From the NCBI GenBank assembly GCA_034336665.1, contig CM067570.1, forward strand, positions 23,765,002 to 23,829,001: DNA of 64,000 nt. The letters are read 5' to 3'. Each line of letters starts with the position of its first letter. The first letter of the stretch is position 1. This document shows positions 1 to 10,828 of the stretch, piece by piece. The translations under genes were made by a program, and so were the position numbers. Under the pieces are notes generated by a model. It saw nothing but the letters and a program-made list of their open reading frames with translations, had not been told where the DNA came from and did no database searches. This DNA comes from Luscinia megarhynchos. Its lineage: Eukaryota > Chordata > Aves > Passeriformes > Turdidae.

Positions 1-769
1 TGTCTTTGGCTGTCATACCCAACATTCTTTTTGCTTTTCTAGGAGAGTGAAACAGTGTTCATGCACCACTTCTGAGATCAAAGGGATTAATTACATTAGG
101 AAACCTAACACATGTTTTTCTAGCATCATACTTCTTGATATTTTTTACACCCGAAAGTACCATTATGTCTAATTTTTTTACAAAATAATAGCTCAGATCA
201 TATAAAGATCTTTGCATAATGGAAAGTATGGAAAGAAGAGGATGCAACAGTAGAATAAAGGCTACCTTTGTACTTCCTTATTCCAGCATTATACATCAGT
301 GAATCCTCACCTGCCAAAATCCCACAGAAAAAAGAGACTAAAGTTACATAGGTGCAACCTAGCCAACCTGGATTTCTGCAAGAATGGCAAACCTATTCCC
401 CTTGCCTTATCTGTCTGGTCTCAGGCAAGAAATTCTCAAAGTACTGGGATGGTTACTTGCACTGGTGAAGGAAAAGTGCACACAGAAGTAAAGATATTGT
501 CTGGAAAAGTGGAAAAGAAGGGACGGTAAAGATTCCCAAGTGTCTTCTGTGGAAGGCACTTAATAATAATAGAAAAAAGCACTTTAATTTTCCATGTAAT
601 GGCTTGTCCTAAGGGTTTTGAAGCATCCTATCACACACTGCAGGAGTGAAGCAGTACTCGCTGTAGAGAGATGAAGAAAGGAATCCCTTAACTAATTCAG
701 ATATAAGCAAATCCATGAGATTTGAGGCATTCAAAGGTGCTGAAGGAGCCAGACAAGGTCTTGTGAGGC
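1..769. other. Intergenic, no gene seen
   Basis: AT-rich sequence with only short open frames that lack splice context, codon bias or recognisable motifs. I see nothing here beyond background. Confidence 0.6.
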
Positions 770-1185
770 TGTTCTATATCTATGAAATACTGATGGAACT
801 GGGGAGCTCACAGTAGAGGAGGCTCGGGGGAGCCCTTATTGCTCCCCACAGACAGCTAAAGGCACCTCGTCAAAGGATAGAGAGGAGATGGAGGCAGATA
901 ATTCTCAAAGGTGCACATTTATAAAACAAGAGGCAATAAGCAAGTAGAGATATGAGAAATTCCAGATTTTGGGAAGAATTCACCACTAGAAATTCTAGTG
1001 TTTCAAAAAGAATCCTCATTATGAGCAATTCAGTCCTAGAAGAGTTTGCATAGAGGGGATGTGGAATTGCCATCCTAGGAATGTTCAAGGCTCAGCTGGA
1101 CACATCCCCAAGTGCCTTTATCATGTTTGACTACAAGACCTCCAGAGTTCCCTTCCAGTTAAAACTGGGGCTCTAGGATTCTAAC
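770..1185 (+). repeat. Degraded CR1 LINE 3' fragment
   Basis: The stretch has the order of motifs typical of avian CR1 3' ends on the plus strand. There is a 'gaggaggctcgggggagccctta' type block near 815-840. Near 1065-1110 follow 'gaattgccatcctagg' and 'atgttcaaggctcagctgga', and near 1140-1160 'ccagagttcccttccag'. It is strongly diverged, with insertions and no intact reverse-transcriptase frame. Boundaries are approximate. Confidence 0.6.
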
Positions 1186-4100
1186 ATACAGCAAAGTATT
1201 GCCACCATGGAGAAAGCTTACTTCAGCAAATCAGGACTTTTCATTTCCAATTACTTGAAATTTGAACACTTCACATTGTTTCCAGCAGCAGGATATAGAC
1301 AATACAATTTACCTGCAGAATTCATTGCTGCAGGATGCAATTGATTTAATTATGTTATTAAGATTTTTAGAAGATTAAGTATTAAAATAATTACAACCAT
1401 TATTAATGTGACATAGGATACAAATAAAAAGGCTAGCAATTCTTGGGCTGCAGTCAGACCATAAGCATACCACCAGAGAGAACAAAAGCAAAATTCTTGT
1501 TACAATAATACAAAATCCTGGCCAGGTATATCTAACATACAATACTATCAGAGATAGAAAATTGAATTATTTAACTATTTTCCTACAGGTTATATATCAG
1601 TTTTAATATTATAGGATTTCAAGAACTATTTTGTGTATTTGATTTTTCAGGATAAGTAAGAGACAATATTGCACATCAGTAATTATTTCTCTGCCTTTCC
1701 CTTTACTCATTCCTCCATAATACAAAACAACAACTATTACAGTATACAAAAGACTGATAAAATACTGAATATTTTATTACTTACAAATTATTGTTGAAAC
1801 GTGTCTACTAAATCGATGTTTCTGAATGCAGAGGTACTGCAAAATAGATTTAAAATTTAATATTCCAAAATATTGGATAGCCCAAAATATCCAGCCCAAA
1901 CAAAGGCTGAAAACATTAAAAGGCAAAAGCCTGGAAGAATTATCTGCTTTGTTTTAAAAACACAATTAAAATGAAGAGACGTTAGCAAATTTAATCTGCT
2001 ACAGCTGACATCATTCCTGGGCATCGATTCAAACTCCAAATTTAATTTCGATGAAGCTTTAGTAAAAGTAATGCCTTCTGCAGATTCTGACCCATCTGAC
2101 TGAACTTATCTACTGACGACAATAAAAAGTAACTTAACCAAACAGGGTCTCTGTAAACAGTTTTAAGGATAGACAAAATATCTTAAATCAACTTGGGACA
2201 ACATTCTATTGGATGTTGCTTTCTATTAAAGTGGTTTGTGGCCTTCCAAGTAAGTATCAGCATAGATTTCAAAGTTCTTTTGAAGGTCTTTTTTTTCTTT
2301 TTTTTAAATAGACACGTGCTTTGTGTCAAAATTTGATGACTTCTGATATATTGCTGAGGAGGAAATGTACTTACTACTGAAGAGAAAGGTATGACATGAT
2401 AAGCAAGGCAGAGAAATAGAGAAAGAAAATCCACGCTCAGGAAATTCTCAGCCAAGGCCTACCACCATGACATTTAGCAACACTTTAAATTTGTGACAAC
2501 TATAAAAGGAAGATTCATCTTCTTGTAACTTCTTACCCAAAAAATCTGCCACCAAAGTAAGTATTATTATACAAAAAATATTGTACTACTTTTTATGATA
2601 GATATCAAAGTGTACTTAGATTATCCCTGTTACTGACTTCACAAAATTGGCAGGAAATTGCATGAGTTGAAGTTTTCTTGGGAAATCTTAGGTTCCAAAT
2701 TCACTCAGAAAAATTATCTGAAAGTACACTTGGCAGAGGCTTCTATAATCTCGCAGAAGACAACACTGGAATTTGCTGGGGATTGACACAGCTCCAATCA
2801 CATATTTGCATATGCAAAAAACATTACTTGCGTAAAAAAAATTGCATTTCTTCCTACAGACTGATATTTAGCCAAATCAATTAAATACTAACTTACATAA
2901 CAGCTCATTAATCCTCATTAGTGTGCATTTGTATAGTTCCTATGATATCTACTCGTATGTATCTGAAAGGGTAAATACTTTTCACTTGTAATGAAACATA
3001 CACATGCTCTATCATTTGCTTTTTTTAAAAAAATTACAGCATTTAAAAACATGCCATAGAAGTGTCAAGCACATAATACTAAAATTATTGTCTTTCTCCA
3101 TTCCCTTCTCAGTTCCTTAACTTCTTCCTTCAGAGTAATAAGTTTTAAACAAGTAAGTTTAACCCCAAAACAAAAAAATCCATTTCCAGAAATTCTTTTG
3201 GAAATTCATTCCTACTCCTTCGACCAGAAGCTTGGACATCATGCAAAAAAAATTCCCTAACTTTGCTAACTCACTTGGAGCATCAGGTTCTTCAACACAC
3301 TCATTCATTTGTCACTCTGATCACACTAACACAGATATTATTTTACCTAAAAAAACTGTCTTCAAGAAGATAGAAAGAAAACAAACATGGGATTTAAGTC
3401 TAAAAAGTACTTTCCAATTAAGAATTTATACTCTCTAAATAATGAGTATCTAATCAAATTGGACATTTTCTAAAAGCAAGGACATCAAAAATAACAAACT
3501 TACAAACTTCAAAGAAATTAGATCTTTGCATTTTATCCTCCTACACATTTGATTTTTGTCCTTCTTATATAAGTGCATTTAGAATTTAATTATATAAAAA
3601 CCAGTTATTTGGTCCCAAGCCAAGAATCCATTTTCTGAACAAAAAGTGTAAACAGGAGAATAAATTTGAGAAAATATATTTCAGATTTTTAATCAGCTGA
3701 TAAAACATGTTGGAAACCCACATGAATTACAAACTGAAGCTTAGAAAAGCAAATAATGAAAAGCATAAATAATGAAAAGCAGGTTTGCTTGCAGTGGGTA
3801 TTTCAGGGGATTCAGGACTCAGGGGTGTTTGTTAACGGGGCTACCAGAGCCTGCTGTGGGCAGCACGGGCACCACAAGGGGCTGGGACACGCCACGCTGA
3901 TGCCACGTGCTGGAGGCAGCCAGGGCTCCTGCTGGCATTGTTGAAACTATATTACTAGTATTATTACTAATCATCTAATTAATACGTTGTAAAATTAGAA
4001 AGCAGACATTCTTTAGAGACGCTGATGTGGCTTTGCACTTGTCTTTAAATCTGAAGCAGCTATATTTTCGCAATGGAACAAGTCAAGTTCTTCAAGTGCC

Positions 4101-5759
4101 ACTTTATGAGCCTTATGATTATTAAGCACTCAAAGGCAGCTGCCAGAGTTTCCCAGAAATACAGGCACAGGCACTGATACAGTGCTGGGTGCTTTATGAC
4201 AGACATTGTACAAGGGAGAGAACCTGAAGCTAACTTGGGAGCTTCTTCAGTTAGCATAGAACAAAAAATATTTCTTAAAATTCTGTTATATGGAAAATGC
4301 AGCATATACATCCTGCTTCTCAAAATTCCTATATTGAAAAAAAACCCAAACAAATGTTATGTTAGTACAAGTGGAAGTAATCTGGCTCCTTAGCTAAACC
4401 TTTGATTGTGGGAATTACTAATCAAATCTCACCGATTTTAGGTATCACTCAAGATGCTTTATGCTTCTAAGAGCCATTGAAATTATACCCCTATATTTCT
4501 GCTTTTTTGTTTTTCTATATATAAATAAATGGATCATCTTTTTGTCACATAGAATTTAAACCTGGGAACGAACACAGAGGAGAAGAATCCTTGGAACAAA
4601 ATTACTGTAAAGTATGGAATATAGTCAATGTACCTTTATCCTAAAGACAACTTTTGGGATTTAAAGCTATTAAATGAAATGCATTCTAGCATACCAATGG
4701 GATGCTGATGTTCAAGTTTATTTTACTCCAGAACTGTCAGTCTTCCCTTATCTGCAGTCTTGTTTACACAATTCAATACAGTCTCCATGTTTTCCAAATA
4801 ATAATGTTGCAATACAAAAGTTCCCTAAACTTGGCCTTTTCAACAGCAAATGCATCATATTAAAAATATTCTTAGATGTACATTCTCCCTTATCTAGCCT
4901 TCAGTAAAGACCACAGATGGGAATAACATTTGCTCACACATTATCACAGAGCAGACTATTTAATAATCATTGTGTTGGCACACTATTCATTTTGTCTTAA
5001 AATAAGTAGCTTTTAAAAGTAGTGAGTTCCAGTGGATAAAATTCCAAGAGGCTTCTTTTTCCTTTAAAGACAGCATGGGAGTTCAATGAATGTGCAGACC
5101 AAAATCCAACAAGAATTTTACAGCAGTTCCAGCTAAGGATATATAGGAACTCACCAGTACCAGCACACTAAAGTTGTAATGTCCTTCTGACTAATTAACA
5201 CAACATTGTTAAGGTTTAATGAAAGGAGACATTTGACAATTAAAAGGGAACAAACGGATGCTAAGTGATCACTAAGTGATGATACAATTCTGTTAGACAT
5301 TACAGCCAGGGAAAAGAAAACACCCATGTGCTATTTTCTTTGTACCAACACCCTCTCCCTGCTATAATAATATAACTGCAAAGCAAAGCCAAGATGAACT
5401 TCTCTTCCAAACAAATAATTAGATATTTTGTTGACGAGTAAAAGTAATTTGGCAACATTTTAATACTGTCCAATAAAGGCAACCTGACAAAGGAAGTAAA
5501 GTCTAAAATCATAAACATCTGCAGAGAGCAAAACCTGATGTAAAGGTAGCACAAATAAAAAGTCCTATACTAAAGTCATTTGTATATTCTATATTCTCTG
5601 TCAGGTATCTGCAGAACACTCCTGTATTACACAAACAAAAATGTAGAATTTTGAAGGACATGGACATAATGGGGCACTAATGTTTCAAGGTTTGATTGTT
5701 TGTGCATTGTTTTCTGCATGATCACATGCTTATTTAAATTAGTGCAAGATGTAGCCTTG
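1186..5759. other. Intergenic desert, no gene seen
   Basis: AT-rich DNA with scattered short open frames judged to be chance. The only compositional break is the GC-rich patch listed at 3785-3945. Confidence 0.5.
3785..3945. other. Isolated GC-rich patch
   Basis: About 160 bases are much richer in G and C than the AT-rich DNA on both sides, with short motifs such as 'gggcaccacaaggggctggg' and 'gccacgctgatgccacgtgc'. A 62-codon plus-strand frame overlaps it but resembles nothing I know. It could be an old repeat fragment, an exon of an unknown transcript or a conserved element. The sequence alone does not decide. Confidence 0.3.
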
Positions 5760-5885
5760 GAATCCTATAAGCTCTCAAGCTAGAAGGAGACCACAAGGAT
5801 GATCAAGTCCAACTCTGGCTCCTGCAAATACAAACCCCAAGTCCCTGTTACAAATTGTTTGCACTCAATCATCCCAAAACTACGT
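5760..5885 (-). repeat. CR1 LINE fragment, minus strand
   Basis: The run 'agaccacaaggatgatcaag' followed by 'tccaactctggctcctgca' is the reverse complement of the terminal part of avian CR1 elements (usually 'ggaccctcaaggatcatcaagtcc'). Only about 120 bases survive. Confidence 0.65.
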
Positions 5886-6164
5886 GTAATCTGCAAAAAT
5901 ATAATTTTTCTGAATTTTGTTTAAATTTTACATGAAGGCACGTTCTGCCAAAGTCCATTATTTTTGAGTACATTTTTTATTGTGATATACTGTATACAAT
6001 GAGAAAATTTATTAATTTCAGGTGATTTATTCTAGCACATATCCACTTAAGCCATGCACACTACTCTAAGAATTCATTCTGGTACACAGAAACTCAATTG
6101 TGAACAACTGTGTGAATGAAAAGTCTGTGACAAAAATATAAAATAATTCCTGCATCTACTTATA

Positions 6165-6412
6165 CTTGGCTGGAGCATCTCCCAGTGGGACTATGTAATT
6201 TTATCAATGGGACTTAATGGGTCATCAGCAGATGATATCTTCCTGAAGGGAGGATGGGTTGTGGAAAAGATAAAGATGATTGCCTCATCCTGTCTTAAAG
6301 ATGGACCATTAGCAGATAGTATGTGCCACAGAGATAAGGAAATCACTACCCCACCTATTCCAACACGTGGTGATAGAATGCATATTTCTGGCTACATCAA
6401 CCCAACACAATA
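6165..6412 (-). mobile_element. Endogenous retrovirus LTR fragment, 5' half
   Basis: This stretch is, read in reverse complement, a diverged copy of the first roughly 270 bases of the LTR at 10105-10828. Shared blocks include 'gatgatatcttcctgaaggg', 'aggatgggttgtgg', 'cttaaagatggaccattagc' and 'tgccacagagataagg'. The 3' half of the LTR (TATA, polyadenylation signal) is missing, so this is a truncated solo fragment. A 68-codon frame across it is LTR sequence, not a gene. Confidence 0.85.
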
Positions 6413-6714
6413 GTTTATTCTGAATTACATGAATACTAAAGGAAATATACTGAAGAGTCTAATGGAGGATAGTTTACACTTGGAGCAACACTGAGTAAGA
6501 GCTAAGAAGAGCAAGCTACCTTTTATTTTTTAGAAAAGGTATCTTAAAGTATGGCTTTGGCATGTGGAAATTCAGTATCACCAGTATAACACAAACTGTA
6601 CAGTTATAAACAATTCTAATTCAGGCGCAAATAACGAAATAATTTTTGAAATAATTTTTAAATGCAATATACGAAGAATATGTTCTGACTACTTTTTTAT
6701 AAAATTTCCTTTAT

Positions 6715-6795
6715 ACTATACATACCTGAATAGATATATACACACACCTGAATATATATCTATCTGAATATATATGTACATATATATATAGACCT
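6715..6795. repeat. AT/AC-rich simple repeat
   Basis: Alternating 'atatatacacac' and 'atatatctatctgaatatatatgtacatatatatata'. It is an imperfect dinucleotide microsatellite with no coding content. Confidence 0.8.
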
Positions 6796-7164
6796 GAACT
6801 TGGAATTGCTGTTATTCATTATTTCTGAAAGGAATATGTTATATTGATATTAAAATGATATATTAAGTGATACTCAGTAAGTTGGCCATATCTACTAGAT
6901 TTAAAAGACAAAAAATTATCACTTTATTTGCAGTTGGTTTTATTTATATACTGAGGATGTAACTTCCTAGAACTTAAGTAATACTCTGGTCTCTGAACAC
7001 AATTTGTTACAGAAATACAATTAACTTACCAGGAGCTTTTTAAAGAGTCTTCTGAAACACTTCATTTTTTTATTTTTACATGTTACCAGTGATGCCATTT
7101 TCTCAGAGAAATGTTTTTAATAATGGGCACAGTGGAAATAAGTGTTGCCCGTAAGCACACCAAC

Positions 7165-7285
7165 CTGAGAATCTGGAGGAGGATTTGTTTTTGTCATACA
7201 CTGCCTGTATGGCATTGCCTAACTCAGTCGCCCCATGCCTGAGACTTCCCTTCAGCAAGTGAAGGCGAAGCACGTGCCCCATCAT
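7165..7285 (-). other. Exon-like open frame, unverified
   Basis: On the minus strand an ATG at 7285-7283 opens a frame beginning MMGHVLRLHLLKGSLRHG. It runs about 40 codons to a CAG|GTTGGT donor-like site whose last exon base would be 7165, and stays open 20 codons past it. It lies just left of, and points away from, the CpG island at 7440-8370, where a divergent transcript would be expected. I do not recognise the peptide. It may be chance. Confidence 0.15.
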
Positions 7286-7439
7286 AGGTTTGCTGGTGTA
7301 ACATTTAACATTTTTATCCCTTCTTTGGCAAGTTTCTTAAAGAGGGAGAGGGAAATCAGGGTGCCAAAAAAAACCAGAAAAGGCATTTTTGCAGCTATCT
7401 GGTATGTGTAACACCTAGAGGAGATTTTGTTGCTGTTTT

Positions 7440-8370
7440 ACAGTTTCCTAGGGGGCGGGGATTTTTTGGGGGTGCCAAGAGAGGGCTGTATTTTCTTGGT
7501 TTCCCTGGGTTTTTTTCAATCCACAATGGTAGAAAACCTAAAGACTCTCTTTGTTAAGATTGTTTCAAGTTTTTCCGAGTTCCGGTCTCACTCGCACTTC
7601 AATCTGTGGCCCTCCAAGTGAATCCTGCCGTACTTCAGTGATTTGGTTTACATTTTACACTGAAATGGTTCCTCCCGTGACTCCCCCCAGGCTCTGTGTA
7701 TGGTTTAACCCTCCCCGCCCCTTTTCCCTGGCCGCACCTGATTGGCTGTGGGCCGGGGTTCCTCCGCCCCTCACCTGAGATTTGAAAAGTGCCCGCCACT
7801 CCTTTCTTCTCCCACTTTTTCCCTTGGAAACCTTCGCGAATCCAGCTCGGATTATCCCGGGAAGAAGAGCCTCCTCAGTCTTTTGCTTCGTTCATGTCGA
7901 TCGCCCTCCATCTCTGACCTGGAGCTAGCCAGAAGGAAGATCGGAGAGTGGGGGGAATCTCGAAGGCGGCGCCCACGAGGTGAGACCCCAAGCACAGGCT
8001 GGGTTATCAGCCTTTTGGGCTGCCCACCTAGCCTGCCGGCAGGGCGCTGCATTTGCGCAGCTGCTGCTGAGGGGGACGAGCCGGCAGCCTGCCTGGCCCG
8101 AGGCAGTCGCTTCTGGACGAAGGCGTTTTCCGCAGCGCTTCCTCGCGGCCGGGGCCCGCGGGCCACGCGGCGGGTTGCGCGCGATCGCGGGCGGCGGCGC
8201 TCGGCTCGGAGGAGCGGCGGCAGCGCCGAGCCGCCATTTCGCGCGCCTGCATTTCAAAGCCGTGCCCCATTTGAGCGGCGGCGCTCTGAGCTGCGGTAGC
8301 GCAGAGGCATCGGCGCGGCGCTCGGGGGAGCGGGGCTGCGGGCGTGAGGTCGGGCTGCGCAGCGGGAGCC
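7440..8370 (+). promoter_or_regulatory. CpG island, probable promoter of PRPF38A copy
   Basis: GC content rises sharply from AT-rich flanks. CpG dinucleotides are dense from about 7680 and continue into the coding part to about 8600. Visible elements are a GC box (ggggcgggg, about 7453), C-rich Sp1-type boxes near 7710 and 7765, and an inverted CCAAT box (ATTGG, 7740-7744). There is no obvious TATA box. A normal processed retrocopy does not carry its parent's promoter. So this is either parental 5' sequence from a far-upstream start site, or an existing island that the copy landed beside. The large open frames here on both strands are GC-rich shadows. Confidence 0.7.
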
Positions 8371-9289
8371 ATGGCCGACCGCACGGTGAAGGACGCGCAC
8401 AGCATCCACGGCACCAACCCGCAGTACCTGGTGGAGAAGATCATCCGCACGCGCATCTACCAGTGCAGGTACTGGAAGGAGGAGTGTTTCGGCCTCACGG
8501 CCGAGCTGGTGGTGGACAAGGCCATGGAGCTGAAGTACGTGGGGGGCGTCTATGGAGGGAACATTAAACCGACGCCCTTCCTGTGCCTGACGCTGAAGAT
8601 GCTGCAGATCCAGCCCGAGAAGGACATCATTGTGGAATTCCTAAAGAACGAAGACTTCAAGTATGTCCGAATGCTTGGAGCACTGTACATGAGACTGACA
8701 GGCACTGCCGTCGACTGCTACAAGTATCTGGAACCGCTGTACAACGACTATAGGAAAATTAAAAGTCAGAACAGAAATGGGGAATTTGAGTTGATGCACG
8801 TGGATGAATTTATTGATGAGCTACTCCACGAGGAACGTGTTTGTGACATCATCCTGCCTCGACTGCAGAAACGGTATGTTGTGGAAGAAGCTGAGCAACT
8901 TAAGCCTCGTGTTAGTGCTCTGGAAGAAGACCTTTGATGATGTGGAATCTTGTGAGGAGGAGGAAGAAGAGGGTGAAAAGCTGGAGCAGATCCCGTCTCC
9001 TGACCGCCGCAGAAGGGGTTCCAGGGGCCTGGACAAGCCCCGCAGGTCTCTGGTGGTGCGGTACCGGCGGAGCCGCAGCCGCTCTCCGAAGAGAAGAGGC
9101 CCATCACCGCACCGGGAGCGGCATCGCAGCAAAACCCCGAGACGGCACCGCAGCAGATCCTGGCGGAGGCGCCACAGATTGAGATCTAAATCTCCAGGGC
9201 ATCATCGTAGTCACAGACACAGGAGTCATTCCAAATCACCTGGGAGATCTAAGGAAAGTCACAAAAAGAGTCAGCGAGGGGATGAATAA
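8371..9289 (+). pseudogene. PRPF38A: PRPF38A retrocopy, intronless, one frameshift
   Basis: PRPF38A is a pre-mRNA splicing factor of the spliceosomal B complex. The ATG at 8371 (context gggagccATGG) opens 188 codons that follow vertebrate PRPF38A almost residue for residue: MADRTVKDAHSIHGTNPQYL, then the PRP38 domain through RVSALEEDL, with TGA at 8935-8937. After GAC (8929-8931) there are four bases, where the family has one Met codon, before GATGATGTGGAA. This net +1 moves the acidic stretch (E-rich, about 8950-8970) and the RS tail into another frame, which stays open to TAA at 9287-9289. The tail is also shorter than the human one as I recall it (about 305 residues if read through, against 312). 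The parental gene has many introns and this locus has none, so it is a retrocopy. Substitutions such as YQCRYW for YESKYW suggest age. Alternatives: a functional retrogene with a sequencing error, or a real truncated protein. Confidence 0.88.
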
Positions 9290-9830
9290 CAGACAAAACC
9301 CAGCCACCGGTTTAAGGACCTTGAACTGCAGTCTCAGAATCCCACAGCAAACCCAGTCCAACATTGTCTGGAGCATCCAGACACATTTGCAGATATTAGC
9401 CTTTCCAAGCTGCACGCATGGTATAGCTCACACAGATGATCTGGAAACACTCTTACAAGCTCTCGTCATAGCTGGAAGTGAATGGAAACAAAACAAAACA
9501 AGTCTTTCTCAAGAAAAACTATGCTGTTCCGTCTGCTAAGGAGCACTTTGCTCCTTATGGCTAGTTAAAACACTGTGTAGTCCTTTACAAAGACTTTTGC
9601 AGATGATGTTATATCACTTTATACTGCCTCTGCAGTAATGTTTTCCAAACTCAGCTGCCCATAAATTCTAAAATAATTCTTAACTGCACAAATATTTTAA
9701 TCTGTGTAAACAGTTCTTTTGACATAAGTGAAAAGGTGTTCATCCAGCTAGAACTATTGCGATATACTTGGATTCCTGACTAGGCTCAGTTTCCTCTCAA
9801 GTAAATAAACATTCATAGTCCATCACTGCA
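9290..9830 (+). other. 3' UTR-like tail of the PRPF38A retrocopy
   Basis: The sequence after the displaced stop shows no open frame of note and contains an AATAAA at 9804-9809, a plausible end for the copied mRNA. No poly(A) tract or clear target-site duplication survives, which fits an old insertion. The exact right end cannot be set without the parental transcript. Confidence 0.45.
9804..9809 (+). terminator. Polyadenylation signal AATAAA
   Basis: Canonical hexamer about 515 bases after the displaced stop of the PRPF38A copy. It is the best candidate for 3' processing of any transcript from this locus. Use is unproven. Confidence 0.4.
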
Positions 9831-10104
9831 ATAACAGTTTTAAAATGTCTAAAGTTTATGCCTTACATGCACTTCTAAAAAATATCAAAACATTCAAAAG
9901 TTCAGGCATTTATACTTTGGCAATTAATGTTGCAATTATATTGCATTATATCTTACTATATTATGCATCTCAAATATAACTTGGGACATACCTTAAATGT
10001 TTATTTTTGTATGCCTGTTTTAGTTTTCTGTGTTGCATAACATTTTCTTTTCCTTCCTGTTTTTCATCTACTTTTTGTTCCCCAGTAAATGATGCACTGC
10101 TGCT

Positions 10105-10828
10105 TGTCTTGGGTTGCAATAGAGGATGTAACCAGAAATGTGTATTCTGTCACCATCTGTTGAAGTCGGGTGGAGGAGTGACCCTTATCTCCGTGGCACA
10201 TATTATCTGCTAATGGTCCATCTTTAAGACAAGGTGAGGCAATCATCTTTGTCATTTCCACAACCCATCCTCCCTCCAGGAAGATATCATCTGCTCCTGG
10301 CTCATTCAGTCCCACTGCATGACTGATAAAATTACATCATCCCACTGGGTGGTGCTCCAGCCAGGGGGAGGAGCCAAGCCTTTCCTACCTAGATAAAAAA
10401 CTGAGATTTGGAACACCAAGCTACCTTCTTTCCACTGGATTCCAGAGGAAAACCTGAGCCTTCCACATCATCCCTGGACCTTCAGAGGAAAACTGCACCT
10501 TCTGCAAGAGCACTGCTTCAGCTGAACCACATCTGCCACTGCAGGAGGATGCAGCCACCATTTAATAGGACTGCTACCAAAATCCTGACTGACTGATGGG
10601 GTGTCAGGTTGCATTCCGACTCTGTCAGTGTTTTTGGGATTGTTCTTTGTAATACTGTATTTCTATTTTAATTTTCCTAGTAAAGAACTCTTATTCCTGA
10701 TTCCCATATCTTTGCCTGAGACCCCTTTAATTTCAAAATTATAATAATTTAGAGGGTGGGGGTTTACATTCTCCATTTCAAAGAGAAGCTTCTGCCTTTA
10801 TTGGCACACACCTGTCCTTCAAACCACA
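10105..10828 (+). mobile_element. Solo LTR of an avian endogenous retrovirus
   Basis: A roughly 720-base solo LTR in plus orientation. It starts with TGTCTTGGGTTGCAATAG and ends near CAAACCACA, giving TG...CA termini with partly complementary ends. Inside are a TATA-like AGATAAAAAA (10391-10400), an AGTAAA polyadenylation signal (10679-10684) and the late block 'gggtttacattctccatttc' that I recognise from passerine ERVL-type LTRs. No gag, pol or env sequence adjoins it, so recombination between LTRs has removed the provirus interior. No clear target-site duplication remains. Family assignment is from memory. Confidence 0.8.

Noticed and set aside
6207..6413. Similar peptides encoded at 6207-6413 (+) and 10064-10315 (-)
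   Set aside because: The similarity comes from two copies of one LTR, which is non-coding. It is not a gene family.
7781..7797. TTTGAA next to GCCCGCC, resembling a cell-cycle CDE/CHR element
   Set aside because: The relative orientation and spacing do not match the known CDE/CHR arrangement.
7742..8567. Several 100-195 codon frames around the start of the PRPF38A copy
   Set aside because: Same GC-driven effect. Only the frame from 8371 matches a known protein.
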